Below, piece by piece: positions 1-6,646 of a stretch of DNA of 10,341 bases. The notes below the pieces were generated by a model that saw only the letters and a program-made list of their open reading frames with translations, ran no database searches and was not told where the DNA came from. Position 1 is the stretch's first letter. Every line of letters begins with the position of its first letter. Made by a program: the position numbers and the translations under genes. Source of the DNA: Desulfobacterales bacterium (GTDB lineage: Bacteria; Desulfobacterota; Desulfobacteria; Desulfobacterales; UBA5852); assembly GCA_030066455.1 (NCBI GenBank), contig JASJBQ010000114.1:1-10341 (forward strand). Reading direction: 5' to 3'.

Positions 1-2
1 AT

Positions 3-1505
3 AGCGGTGACGTGCTTGCCTTTACCCCCGCAGACGGGCGTGAGGCGGTTGTGCCCGCCGAGCAGGGAACGGTCGTTCGGGCCGTGCCGTCCCCTCGCAC
101 CCGGGGCGACTGTCTGGAAAGCGAAGAACTCGCCCGTCTGTTTGCCGCCGTCCGTGAAATCGAAGCCTGTTTCGGGGGGCCCCAGGACGTCGAGTGGACT
201 TTAGACGATAGCGGTTTTACTTTTCTCCAGGCGCGGCCGATCACCGCCACGGCAGACGGCGGACGCGACCAGCGGGGCTGGTATCTAAGCCTGCGGCGCA
301 GCTTTGACAATCTCTGCGATCTGCGCGCCAAGATCGAGGACGACCTCATTCCGGAAATGATCCGTACAGCCGAAGCGCTGGCCGAAGTCGATCTCGAAGC
401 GCTTGCGGACGATGAACTGGCTGCAGAAATCAAACGGCGCGGAGACATCAACCAGCACTGGGGCAATGTCTACTACGCCGATTTCATACCCTTCGCCCAC
501 GGGGCGCGGCTGTTCGGCCAGGTCTACAACGATGCGCTCAAGCCCGAAGACCCCTATGCTTTCGTGACGCTGTTGACGGCCACCCCCATGGAGAGCCTGG
601 CGCGCAACCGCCGCCTGGAGGATTTGGCGGATCGGGTGCGTGCGGACGCCGAGCTGGCGAAGACCCTGCAAGCCGGCCGGCTGCCGCCGGCCGGCCATCC
701 GTTCCAGCGGGCCCTGGATGAATTCCTGGCGGCCTACGGCGATCTTTCCTCGGGCGTCACCGGGGATCTGGCCGACGATCTGGCCGGCGGCACGCTGATC
801 CCGCTGCTGGTGGAGATGGCCGGCGTCCAGCAGACGAGCGAGCCCCAGGCGGCGGGGGCTCAAGCCAGGGCCGAAGAACAATTCCTGGCCTGTTTCCCGG
901 GTGAGGAGCGTCGGTGGGCCGCCGGTTTGCTCGATTTGGCGCGGGCCAGTTACCGCCTGCGTGACGACGACAACATTCATCTGGGGCGCATCGAGGCGCA
1001 ATTGCGTCGCGCCGTGCGCACCGGATCCCGAAGGCTCGCGGCCGCGCCCCATGCCGCTCTGGCGGAAATGGTCGCGCGCTTCCCGCTGTCTTCCGCGCCC
1101 GCGGCTGCCCCGACCGCATCGCCGGAAACGGCCCCAGCCCTCAAGGCGCGCCAGCTGGTGGGCCAGCCGGCCGGTCCCGGACTGGCCCGGGGACGGGCCC
1201 GGGTGGTGCGCTCGCCCAGGGATCTGGGGCGGTTTCGTTCCGGTGAAATTCTCATCTGCGACGCGGTCGATCCCAACATGACCTTCGTGGTCCCGTTGGT
1301 GGCCGGGATCGTCGAGCGGCGCGGCGGCATGCTGATCCACGGGGCCATCATCGCCCGCGAATACGGGTTGCCCTGCGTGACGGGCGTGCCCGAAATCATG
1401 CGGTTCGTCGCCTCGGGCGACGCGGTCACGGTGGACGGTTTTCTGGGAATCGTCATCCTGGGAACCGCGGACGGAGAAGACGCCAAGCGGCATCGGCGCG
1501 ATTAA
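3..1505 (+). CDS. PEP-utilizing dikinase-like enzyme (PEP synthase / rifampicin phosphotransferase type), 5' truncated by the window edge
   Basis: The reading frame is already open at the left edge, so the N-terminal part of the gene lies outside the window. The visible protein begins in the last part of a PEP synthase-type ATP-grasp domain, where GGPQDVEW is followed by LQARPIT, the usual end of that domain. A middle region of about 300 residues follows that I cannot assign. The C-terminal PEP-utilizing swivelling domain runs from GQPAGPGLARG, through DAVDPNMTF, to GGMLIHGAIIAREYG. The phosphohistidine would be the His encoded at 1338-1340. Enzymes of this build transfer a phosphate from ATP through that His to pyruvate or to another acceptor such as rifampicin. 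The His motif reads LIHGAI where classical PEP synthases have SHAAI, so the acceptor may not be pyruvate. It is separated from the next gene by 131 bases containing two stem-loops and is probably not functionally tied to the photolyase genes. Family assignment is firm; substrate is unknown. Confidence 0.85.
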   Translation, partial: SGDVLAFTPADGREAVVPAEQGTVVRAVPSPRTRGDCLESEELARLFAAVREIEACFGGPQDVEWTLDDSGFTFLQARPITATADGGRDQRGWYLSLRRSFDNLCDLRAKIEDDLIPEMIRTAEALAEVDLEALADDELAAEIKRRGDINQHWGNVYYADFIPFAHGARLFGQVYNDALKPEDPYAFVTLLTATPMESLARNRRLEDLADRVRADAELAKTLQAGRLPPAGHPFQRALDEFLAAYGDLSSGVTGDLADDLAGGTLIPLLVEMAGVQQTSEPQAAGAQARAEEQFLACFPGEERRWAAGLLDLARASYRLRDDDNIHLGRIEAQLRRAVRTGSRRLAAAPHAALAEMVARFPLSSAPAAAPTASPETAPALKARQLVGQPAGPGLARGRARVVRSPRDLGRFRSGEILICDAVDPNMTFVVPLVAGIVERRGGMLIHGAIIAREYGLPCVTGVPEIMRFVASGDAVTVDGFLGIVILGTADGEDAKRHRRD

Positions 1506-1552
1506 ATGGTCGCCGGCCAGCGCTTGGAGACAGGTTGCCGTCAGGGAGGATC

Positions 1553-1567
1553 AGCCGCTTGGCGGCT
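1553..1567 (+). repeat. short stem-loop after the PEP-utilizing gene
   Basis: AGCCGC (1553-1558) pairs with GCGGCT (1562-1567) across a TTG loop, and flanking TCA/TGA can extend the stem past a one-base bulge. No T-run follows, so this is not a standard intrinsic terminator. It may be a 3' end stabilizer of the upstream mRNA. Confidence 0.45.
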
Positions 1568-1590
1568 TGAGGCCACAAATTGGAACCGGC

Positions 1591-1613
1591 CGATTCATCG
1601 GCACGATGAATCG
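1591..1613 (+). repeat. perfect 10-bp inverted repeat in the rudS leader
   Basis: CGATTCATCG (1591-1600) and CGATGAATCG (1604-1613) are exact reverse complements around GCA. The palindrome ends 23 bases before the rudS ATG and just upstream of its ribosome binding site, AAGGGAG at 1623-1629. It could be an operator for a dimeric regulator or an mRNA hairpin in the leader. Its CGAT/ATCG content resembles the hexamer elements found before three later genes, so it may be a short relative of them. Confidence 0.6.
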
Positions 1614-1636
1614 CAACACCACAAGGGAGATCAGCC

Positions 1637-2587
1637 ATGTCCACCAAAATCAAGATCGGCATCAGTTCCTGCCTGCTCGGCAACGACGTGCGTTGGAACG
1701 GGGGACACAAGCGCGACCGCTATCTCACGGACACCCTGGGGCATTTCGTGGACTGGGTGCCGGTCTGTCCGGAGGTCGAGATCGGCCTGGGCATCCCGCG
1801 CGAAACCCTGCGACTGGTCGGGGATCCTGAAGACCCGCAGCTCGTGACCACCAAGACAAAAGTTGACCACACCGACCGCATGAAGACGTGGGCCCGCGGG
1901 CGCCTGAAGGAACTGGCGCAGGAAGAACTGTGCGGGTTTATCTTCAAGAGCGACTCGCCGAGCAGCGGTATGGTCCGGGTCAAGGTCTACGGCAAAAAAG
2001 GCATGCCCCAGAAAAAGGGGGTCGGTATTTTCGCCCGGGCTTTTATGGACCACTTCCCCCTGATCCCGGTGGAAGATGACGGGCGCCTGCGCAATCCCCT
2101 GATCCGCGAGAATTTCATCGAGCAGGTCTTCACCCTCAGGCGCTGGCGCGAAAACCGCAAGCGCCGCTCCTGCGTGGGCAACGTGGTCGATTTCCACTCG
2201 CAGAACAAGCTGGTGCTGATGGCCCACAGCCCCAAGCTTTTGAAACAAATGGGCGCCATGACCGCCCAAGGCAAAGGGATGGGCTGCAGCCTGCTCTATC
2301 TAGAATATGAGAAATTGTTGCTGGAGGCCCTGCGGCTCAAAACCACCGTAAAAAAGCACTACAATGTCATGCTGCACATGCTCGGCTATTTTCGCAAGAA
2401 TTTGACGGCGGATGAGAAGCAGGAGTTGCTGGAGGTCATGGGGCATTACAAGGAGCAACTGGTGCCTCTCGTGGTGCCGCTCACGCTTTTCCGGCACTAC
2501 GTGCGCAAATACGACCAGCCGTATCTGGAGCAGCAGTCCTATTTGAACCCGCACCCGGTGGAGTTGAAGTTGCGCAACCACGTCTAA
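1637..2587 (+). CDS. rudS: RudS-type tRNA 4-thiouridine desulfidase (TudS/DUF523 + DUF1722)
   Basis: This 316-residue protein has the two-domain build of RudS, the bacterial desulfidase that converts 4-thiouridine in tRNA to uridine using an iron-sulfur cluster. The N-terminal TudS (DUF523) domain, about residues 5-155, shows SSCLLG with Cys12, VCPEVEIGLGIPRE with Cys44 and KSDSPSSGM near 104-112. The C-terminal DUF1722 domain, about 190-316, shows KHYNVMLHMLGYF, PLVVPLTL and YLNPHPVELKLRNHV; in RudS it is thought to recognise tRNA. In single-domain TudS, three Cys bind the [4Fe-4S] cluster, the third in a SPSCG motif. Here that position is Ser110, while Cys99 in LCGFIFK lies 11 residues earlier. 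The start is supported by AAGGGAG seven bases upstream. Neighbouring photolyases fit a role in near-UV responses, because s4U is a near-UV chromophore. Family assignment is strong; activity on tRNA is inferred. Confidence 0.88.
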   Translation: MSTKIKIGISSCLLGNDVRWNGGHKRDRYLTDTLGHFVDWVPVCPEVEIGLGIPRETLRLVGDPEDPQLVTTKTKVDHTDRMKTWARGRLKELAQEELCGFIFKSDSPSSGMVRVKVYGKKGMPQKKGVGIFARAFMDHFPLIPVEDDGRLRNPLIRENFIEQVFTLRRWRENRKRRSCVGNVVDFHSQNKLVLMAHSPKLLKQMGAMTAQGKGMGCSLLYLEYEKLLLEALRLKTTVKKHYNVMLHMLGYFRKNLTADEKQELLEVMGHYKEQLVPLVVPLTLFRHYVRKYDQPYLEQQSYLNPHPVELKLRNHV

Positions 2588-2596
2588 CCCAAGGCC

Positions 2597-2699
2597 GGAT
2601 CGCGTTGAGATGTCCCCGGGCGGCGTTACCTCAGGTTCACGGTACCGGGGTACCGTTTCACCTTCGGATGCCTTGCCCGGAAACATCTCAACGCGATCC
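2597..2699. repeat. 103-bp long inverted repeat (large hairpin)
   Basis: The outer arms, 17 bp each, are perfectly complementary: GGATCGCGTTGAGATGT (2597-2613) and its exact reverse complement (2683-2699). After a 2x2 internal loop, CCGGGC (2616-2621) pairs with GCCCGG (2675-2680). At the centre, CGGTACC (2640-2646) and GGTACCG (2649-2655) form another perfect stem around GG. The segments between are partly complementary, so nearly the whole element can fold as one long stem. It begins 9 bases after the rudS stop codon. I see no clear target-site duplication. It could be a palindromic repeat of REP/MITE type or a transcript 3'-end structure. Confidence 0.85.
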
Positions 2700-2736
2700 A
2701 GCGGCCGGGTGCGCACTTGAATGGGGAGCGTGCGAT

Positions 2737-2756
2737 GACCCCGGGCGGTCTTTTTT
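2737..2756 (+). terminator. weak intrinsic-terminator-like stem with T6
   Basis: GACC (2737-2740) and GGTC (2747-2750) pair around CCGGGC and are followed directly by TTTTTT (2751-2756). The stem is only four base pairs, so termination would be leaky at best. Position and T-run suggest it may end transcripts from rudS before the SDR gene. Confidence 0.4.
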
Positions 2757-2789
2757 GAACCGTGATCGATGGCTTTCTCGCGCTTATCA

Positions 2790-2881
2790 TCGGGGTCGGG
2801 ATCGAAATCGGTATCGGGAACCAAAACGAATTTTCAACTCGGGATTGAGCGCCATGCCGATAGCGACCCCGACTCCGAATA
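2790..2881. repeat. hexamer-periodic inverted repeat, copy A (leader of the SDR gene)
   Basis: The left arm is five tandem 6-mers TCGGGG TCGGGA TCGAAA TCGGTA TCGGGA (2790-2819). The right arm is four 6-mers CGATAG CGACCC CGACTC CGAATA (2858-2881). Aligning 2791-2814 with the reverse complement of 2854-2877 gives 19 of 24 pairs, 21 with G-U pairs, so the arms can fold around a spacer of about 40 bases. The element ends 27 bases before the SDR start. Copies B and C share the design. Confidence 0.75.
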
Positions 2882-2908
2882 GCAGAAACCGATAGGGAAA
2901 TTGCTACC

Positions 2909-4432
2909 ATGATGGAAAGACCCATACTGGTGACGGGCGGAACCGGTTACGTGGGCGGACGGTTGATTCCCCGCCTGCTGGATGCCGGTTTCAAGGTGAA
3001 GGCCATGGCGCGCTCGCCCGAACGCCTGCTGTGCCGGCCCTGGGGCCGCCATCCGGCGCTCGAGGTCGCGGCCGGCGACGCCTTGGACCGCGAGGCCTTT
3101 GTCGAAGCGGCCCGGGGCTGCGGTGTGGCCTACTACCTGATCCATTCCATGAATGCGGCCAAGGGCAAGTTTGCCTGGGCCGACCGCACGGCCGCCGAGA
3201 ACATGGTGGCGGCGGCGGCGCAAAACGGCCTCACGCGCATCATCTACCTGGGCGGTCTGGGCGAGCAGGACCACGAGGCCTTGAGCAAGCATCTCAAGTC
3301 CCGCCACGAGGTGGAGGAGATCCTCATGGACGGGGCGGTGCCGGTGACCAATCTGCGCGCGGCTATGATCCTGGGCTCGGGCAGCGCTTCTTTTGAGATG
3401 CTGCGCTATCTGGTGGACCGCTTGCCCATGATGGTCACCCCCCGCTGGGTCGGGACGCCCTGCCAGCCGATTTCGATCCGCAATGTATTGGACTACCTGG
3501 AGCGCTCCCTGCTGGCCCCGGCCACCATCGGCCAGACCCTCGACATCGGCGGCCCCGACATTCTGAGCTACCGCGATTTGATCCGGATTTACGCCGAAGA
3601 GGCCGGACTCCGGAAGCGCCTCATCATCCCCGTGCCGGTGCTGACGCCCTGGTTGAGCGCCAAATGGATCCACCTGGTCACGCCGGTGCCGTCCTCCATT
3701 GCCCAGCCGCTGGCCGAAGGCCTCAGTATCCCCGTGGTCTGCAAGGACAACCGCATTCACGAGATGGTGCCGGTGAAACTGAACGACAGCCGTGAAACCA
3801 TCCGAACCGCCCTCGAGAGAATTCGCCAGGAGCAGGTCGACACCTGCTGGTTTGACGGCGGGGGGGTGCTGCCGCCCGAGTGGACCACCTGCGGCGATGC
3901 CGATTATGCCGGCGGCACCGTGCTCAACGAAGCCCATCGCATCGTGCTCGAGGCCTCGCCGGAGGATGTCTGGGACACCGTCCGGCGGATCGGGGGGCGC
4001 AACGGCTGGTATTTCGCCCAGTCGCTGTGGTGGCTGCGGGGGCTATTGGACCGGGCCGTGGGGGGGCCGGGGCTGCGCCGCGGGCGGCGGGATCCGGTGG
4101 ATCTGCGCGTCGGTGACGGGCTCGATTTCTGGCGCGTGGTGGCCCTCGAGCCGCCGCACCGCATGCTGCTGCTGGCCGAGATGAAGGCGCCGGGCGACGC
4201 GCTGTTGGAGTTTCGGATCGATAGCGAAGGCCCCATGCGTACCAGCCTTCAGATGGCGGCGCGCTTTCTGCCCCGGGGTCTGGCGGGCATGGCCTATTGG
4301 TATTCCCTTCTGCCGACCCACACCTGGCTGTTTCAAGGCATGCTCAAGACCGTTGCGCGGCGCACGGGGAAAAGCGTGCTGGACGGCCCCGAAGCCGTCG
4401 ATGTGGAACAGGCGGTGACCTGCAAGCTTTAA
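2909..4432 (+). CDS. NAD(P)-binding SDR-family protein with C-terminal DUF2867 domain
   Basis: The 507-residue product starts with a Rossmann nucleotide-binding motif, TGGTGYVGGRLIPRLL, with the glycines at 10, 13 and 16, typical of atypical/extended SDR proteins of the NmrA or epimerase-like type. VAYYLIHSMN, IIYLGGLGEQ and NLRAAMILGSGSASFEML are characteristic of the SDR-DUF2867 family. From about residue 335 to 495 lies DUF2867, a START/SRPBCC-like domain, with RNGWYFAQSLWWLRG, GDGLDFWRVV and MAYWYSLLPTH. I see no convincing SDR catalytic YxxxK, so redox chemistry is uncertain; it may bind cofactor and a hydrophobic ligand. No signal peptide is seen, so it is probably cytosolic. Two ATGs are adjacent (2909 and 2912); AGGGA at 2894-2898 suits either. 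From memory, such proteins often sit beside photolyase genes. Substrate and pathway are unknown. Confidence 0.85.
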   Translation: MMERPILVTGGTGYVGGRLIPRLLDAGFKVKAMARSPERLLCRPWGRHPALEVAAGDALDREAFVEAARGCGVAYYLIHSMNAAKGKFAWADRTAAENMVAAAAQNGLTRIIYLGGLGEQDHEALSKHLKSRHEVEEILMDGAVPVTNLRAAMILGSGSASFEMLRYLVDRLPMMVTPRWVGTPCQPISIRNVLDYLERSLLAPATIGQTLDIGGPDILSYRDLIRIYAEEAGLRKRLIIPVPVLTPWLSAKWIHLVTPVPSSIAQPLAEGLSIPVVCKDNRIHEMVPVKLNDSRETIRTALERIRQEQVDTCWFDGGGVLPPEWTTCGDADYAGGTVLNEAHRIVLEASPEDVWDTVRRIGGRNGWYFAQSLWWLRGLLDRAVGGPGLRRGRRDPVDLRVGDGLDFWRVVALEPPHRMLLLAEMKAPGDALLEFRIDSEGPMRTSLQMAARFLPRGLAGMAYWYSLLPTHTWLFQGMLKTVARRTGKSVLDGPEAVDVEQAVTCKL

Positions 4433-4519
4433 TCGCTATTCGGGTGCCGGTATCGAAAGCATTTCGGGTTTGATCAGTATCGATTACGATCCCGATCCCG
4501 ATTGCGGATCCGATGACAG
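4433..4519. repeat. hexamer-periodic inverted repeat, copy B (leader of the SRPBCC gene)
   Basis: The right arm is six tandem 6-mers: CGATTA CGATCC CGATCC CGATTG CGGATC CGATGA (4481-4516). The left side, about 4433-4457, carries degenerate complementary units around TTCGGGTGCCGGTATCGAA and pairs imperfectly with the right arm. It lies between the SDR stop codon and the SRPBCC start, ending about 26 bases before that start. An in-frame ATG further upstream would add translated repeat units and is not accepted as the start. Confidence 0.65.
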
Positions 4520-4544
4520 AAATCCCTTTACCCCGAAGGTCGCC

Positions 4545-5009
4545 ATGAAAACCTTCACCCTCAACCGTCGCCAGGTTCTGCCCACCGATCTGCCATCGGC
4601 CTGGGGGTTTTTCTCCGATCCGGCCAACCTGCGCGCGATCACGCCGCCCTGGCTGGATTTTAAAATCACTTCCCGGCTGCCGGCACGCGTCTACCCCGGC
4701 CTGATCATCACCTATCGGATCCGCCCGCTGGCCGGTATCGCCGTTCCCTGGGTCTCGGAGATCACCCAGGTGGCGGCGCCCCGCTATTTCGTGGACGAGC
4801 AGCGCCAGGGACCCTACCGCTTCTGGCACCATCAGCATCACCTGCGGGAGGTGCCCGCCGGCGTCGAAAAGACCGATCAGGTCCATTACAGCCTGCCCTA
4901 CGGCCTCATCGGCATCGGACTGCACGCGATTTTAATCCGGCGCAAGCTGGACGAAATTTTTCGTTTCCGTTATCATGCCCTGCAACGCATCTTTGGATCC
5001 CCTGCCTGA
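4545..5009 (+). CDS. SRPBCC (START/Bet v1-like) superfamily small protein
   Basis: The 154-residue product begins MKTFTLNRRQVLPTDLPSAW and reads through FFSDPANLRAITPPWLDFKI, the usual opening of the SRPBCC/polyketide-cyclase-like fold with its helix after the first strand. Later parts, WVSEITQVAAPRYFVDEQ, GPYRFWHHQHHL and a long C-terminal helix around LIRRKLDEIFRFRYHALQRI, fit a helix-grip fold binding a small hydrophobic ligand. The ATG at 4545 is preferred: GAAGG (4535-4539) sits five bases upstream and the protein then starts exactly at the domain. A frame-matched ATG at 4470 would add 25 residues coded by hexamer repeats. No signal peptide is seen. It follows SDR-DUF2867, itself with a START-like domain, and precedes the octaheme cytochrome by 28 bases, which suggests one transcript. 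Ligand and function are unknown. Confidence 0.82.
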   Translation: MKTFTLNRRQVLPTDLPSAWGFFSDPANLRAITPPWLDFKITSRLPARVYPGLIITYRIRPLAGIAVPWVSEITQVAAPRYFVDEQRQGPYRFWHHQHHLREVPAGVEKTDQVHYSLPYGLIGIGLHAILIRRKLDEIFRFRYHALQRIFGSPA

Positions 5010-5024
5010 TGCCTTGACCCTTTT

Positions 5025-5032
5025 GAAGGAGG
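5025..5032 (+). promoter_or_regulatory. strong Shine-Dalgarno that fixes the octaheme cytochrome start
   Basis: GAAGGAGG lies five bases upstream of GTG at 5038. This decides for the GTG start, which yields a clean signal peptide, over an in-frame ATG at 4975 that lies inside the preceding gene. Confidence 0.8.
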
Positions 5033-5037
5033 TTGCC

Positions 5038-6552
5038 GTGATTTACCGCCGGTACGTATTGATTGCCATCACCCTCATGCTCTGGCCCGTGGTTTCGTTC
5101 GCAACGGAAGTCCCTCTCAGCGAAGCGACCCAGGAATGCCTGGAATGCCACGCTGTCTTCCATCCCGGCATCGTGGAGGGCTGGAAAAAAAGCCGCCATG
5201 CCGCCATCACGCCGGCCGAGGCCCTGCAGGCCGACGACCTGGCGCTCAAAGTGTCCAGCAAGGACATCCCTGAAGGCTTGCAGAAGGTGGCCGTTGGCTG
5301 CGCCGAATGCCATAACCTGCGGCCCGATGCTCACGGCGCCGGCACTTTCGAGCACAACGGCTATGATGTCCACACCGTGGTCAGCCCGGACGATTGCCGC
5401 ACCTGCCACGCTGTCGAAGCCGACCAGTATTCGCGCAACATCATGGCCCACGCCTACGCCAATTTGGTCGACAACGAGATCTACAACCAGCTCGAGCATT
5501 CGATCCTGGGCAACCGCACGCTGGAGAAAGGGCAGCTCAAAATAACGCCGGCCGACGCGGACACCCGGGCCGAAGCCTGCCTTTACTGCCACGGCACCAA
5601 GCTCGCGGTCAGCGGCACCGAGGTGCGCGACACCGATGCCGGCGAGCTTGAGTTTCCCGTCACCGAGGGCTGGCCCAACCAGGGGGTCGGGCGTATCAAC
5701 CTGGACGGCAGCAAGGGCGCCTGCTCGGCGTGCCACACCCGGCATTCCTTTTCGATCGAGGTGGCCCGCAAGCCCCATACCTGCAAGGAGTGTCATGTGG
5801 GACCGGACGTGCCGGCGTTCAAAGTTTACAGCGCCAGCAAACACGGCAACATCTATTCTTCCAAGAAGCAGGAATGGGACTTCCAGGCCGTGCCCTGGAC
5901 GGTGGGCAAGGATTTCACGGCCCCGACCTGTGCCACCTGCCACGTCAGCCTCCTGGTTAATACCGATGACGAGGTGATCAACGAGCGCACCCACGAGATG
6001 AAAAATCGCTTGTCCTGGCGGATCTTCGGTTTGATCTATGCCCACCCCCAGCCCAAATCGCCGGATACCACCATCATCCGCAACAAGGACGGTCTGCCCC
6101 TGCCGACGGACTTCGAAGGCGGCTTTGCCGACGACTATCTGTTGACCCCCGAAGAGCAAGCCGCCAATACCCTGACCATGCAGGCCACCTGTCTGGCCTG
6201 CCACGGCACCTCCTGGGTCGAGGGCCACTGGCGCCGCTACCACAACACCATCAAACACTCGAACGCGGCCGTGCGCACCGTCACCGATCTCATGGTCGAG
6301 GGCTGGGAGCGGGGCTACGCCAAGGGGCTGGGCCAGGGCGCCAATCCCTTTGACGAGCACGGCGAACGCCGCTGGAGCGATACCTGGTTGTTCTACGCCA
6401 ACACGGTGCGCTTTGCGGCGGCCATGGCAGGGGGCGGCGACTACGGGGTGTTTGCCGACGGCCGTTACCAGCTTTCACAGACCACCATCGATATGCACGA
6501 ATGGCTGGAGCGCATGAAGGCGTTTGAGGCATTGAAGGCGGGGAAGCAATAA
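5038..6552 (+). CDS. exported octaheme c-type cytochrome, hydroxylamine oxidoreductase (HAO)-like
   Basis: The GTG start gives a 504-residue precursor with a signal peptide (basic MIYRR, then a hydrophobic stretch, with likely cleavage after SFA at residue 22), so the protein is periplasmic. Eight CXXCH haem c motifs are present at residues 34, 88, 120, 181, 229, 249, 298 and 385. The count, the spacing and motifs such as CKECHVGPD followed by YSASKHGNIYSS, APTCATCH and CLACH match octaheme HAO-like proteins. Family members oxidise hydroxylamine or hydrazine, or act in reverse as nitrite/hydroxylamine reductases. Direction depends largely on a Tyr that cross-links to the catalytic haem. Candidates lie in the C-terminal GGGDYGVFADGRYQLS segment (Tyr469, Tyr477), but I cannot align them by eye. 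No CXXCK motif is seen, which argues against tetrathionate-reductase-type OTR. A quinol-oxidising NapC/NirT partner is absent from the window. The gene follows the SRPBCC gene by 28 bases, which is odd company. Confidence 0.88.
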   Translation: MIYRRYVLIAITLMLWPVVSFATEVPLSEATQECLECHAVFHPGIVEGWKKSRHAAITPAEALQADDLALKVSSKDIPEGLQKVAVGCAECHNLRPDAHGAGTFEHNGYDVHTVVSPDDCRTCHAVEADQYSRNIMAHAYANLVDNEIYNQLEHSILGNRTLEKGQLKITPADADTRAEACLYCHGTKLAVSGTEVRDTDAGELEFPVTEGWPNQGVGRINLDGSKGACSACHTRHSFSIEVARKPHTCKECHVGPDVPAFKVYSASKHGNIYSSKKQEWDFQAVPWTVGKDFTAPTCATCHVSLLVNTDDEVINERTHEMKNRLSWRIFGLIYAHPQPKSPDTTIIRNKDGLPLPTDFEGGFADDYLLTPEEQAANTLTMQATCLACHGTSWVEGHWRRYHNTIKHSNAAVRTVTDLMVEGWERGYAKGLGQGANPFDEHGERRWSDTWLFYANTVRFAAAMAGGGDYGVFADGRYQLSQTTIDMHEWLERMKAFEALKAGKQ

Positions 6553-6646
6553 TTGGATTGAGCATGCACTCGAATGCGTTGATTCCGCCGCGACTGGCGG
6601 TGGCGATAGGATAGTATCTCCACTTTCGCCTGCGCGTCGGTGAAAG

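Larger units (their letters stand above)
2588..2908. other. 321-base intergenic region dominated by inverted repeats
   Basis: No credible gene is seen. The first third is a 103-bp hairpin (2597-2699). It is followed by a weak terminator-like stem with six T (2737-2756) and a hexamer-based inverted repeat (2790-2881). GATGtCCCCGGGCGG at 2609-2623 recurs as GATGaCCCCGGGCGG at 2734-2748, with 14 of 15 bases identical, so the terminator-like stem shares sequence with the left arm of the hairpin. A Shine-Dalgarno-like AGGGA (2894-2898) belongs to the next gene. The open frames crossing this region are explained by the periodic repeats. Confidence 0.7.

Noticed and set aside
672..695. Perfect 9-bp inverted repeat GCCGGCCGG / CCGGCCGGC within the PEP-utilizing gene
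   Set aside because: It is in coding sequence made of Gly/Arg/Pro/Ala codons in GC-rich DNA, where such palindromes arise easily. No independent sign of function.
285..1493. Long - strand open frame opposite the PEP-utilizing gene
   Set aside because: Low-complexity R/G/H-rich translation with no recognisable domain. It mirrors the third-codon-position GC bias of the true gene. The same applies to - strand frames at 4906-6360 and 8337-9362.
2605..2895. + strand open frame of 96 codons between rudS and the SDR gene
   Set aside because: It runs through both arms of the large hairpin and the hexamer repeats, with no plausible ribosome binding site or domain.
4470..4544. Upstream ATG extending the SRPBCC protein by 25 residues
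   Set aside because: The extension is encoded by tandem hexamer repeats (DYDPDPD-like), lacks family similarity, and a better-placed Shine-Dalgarno serves the ATG at 4545.
4975..5037. Upstream ATG for the octaheme cytochrome
   Set aside because: It lies inside the SRPBCC gene and would bury the signal peptide. GTG at 5038 has GAAGGAGG at ideal spacing.
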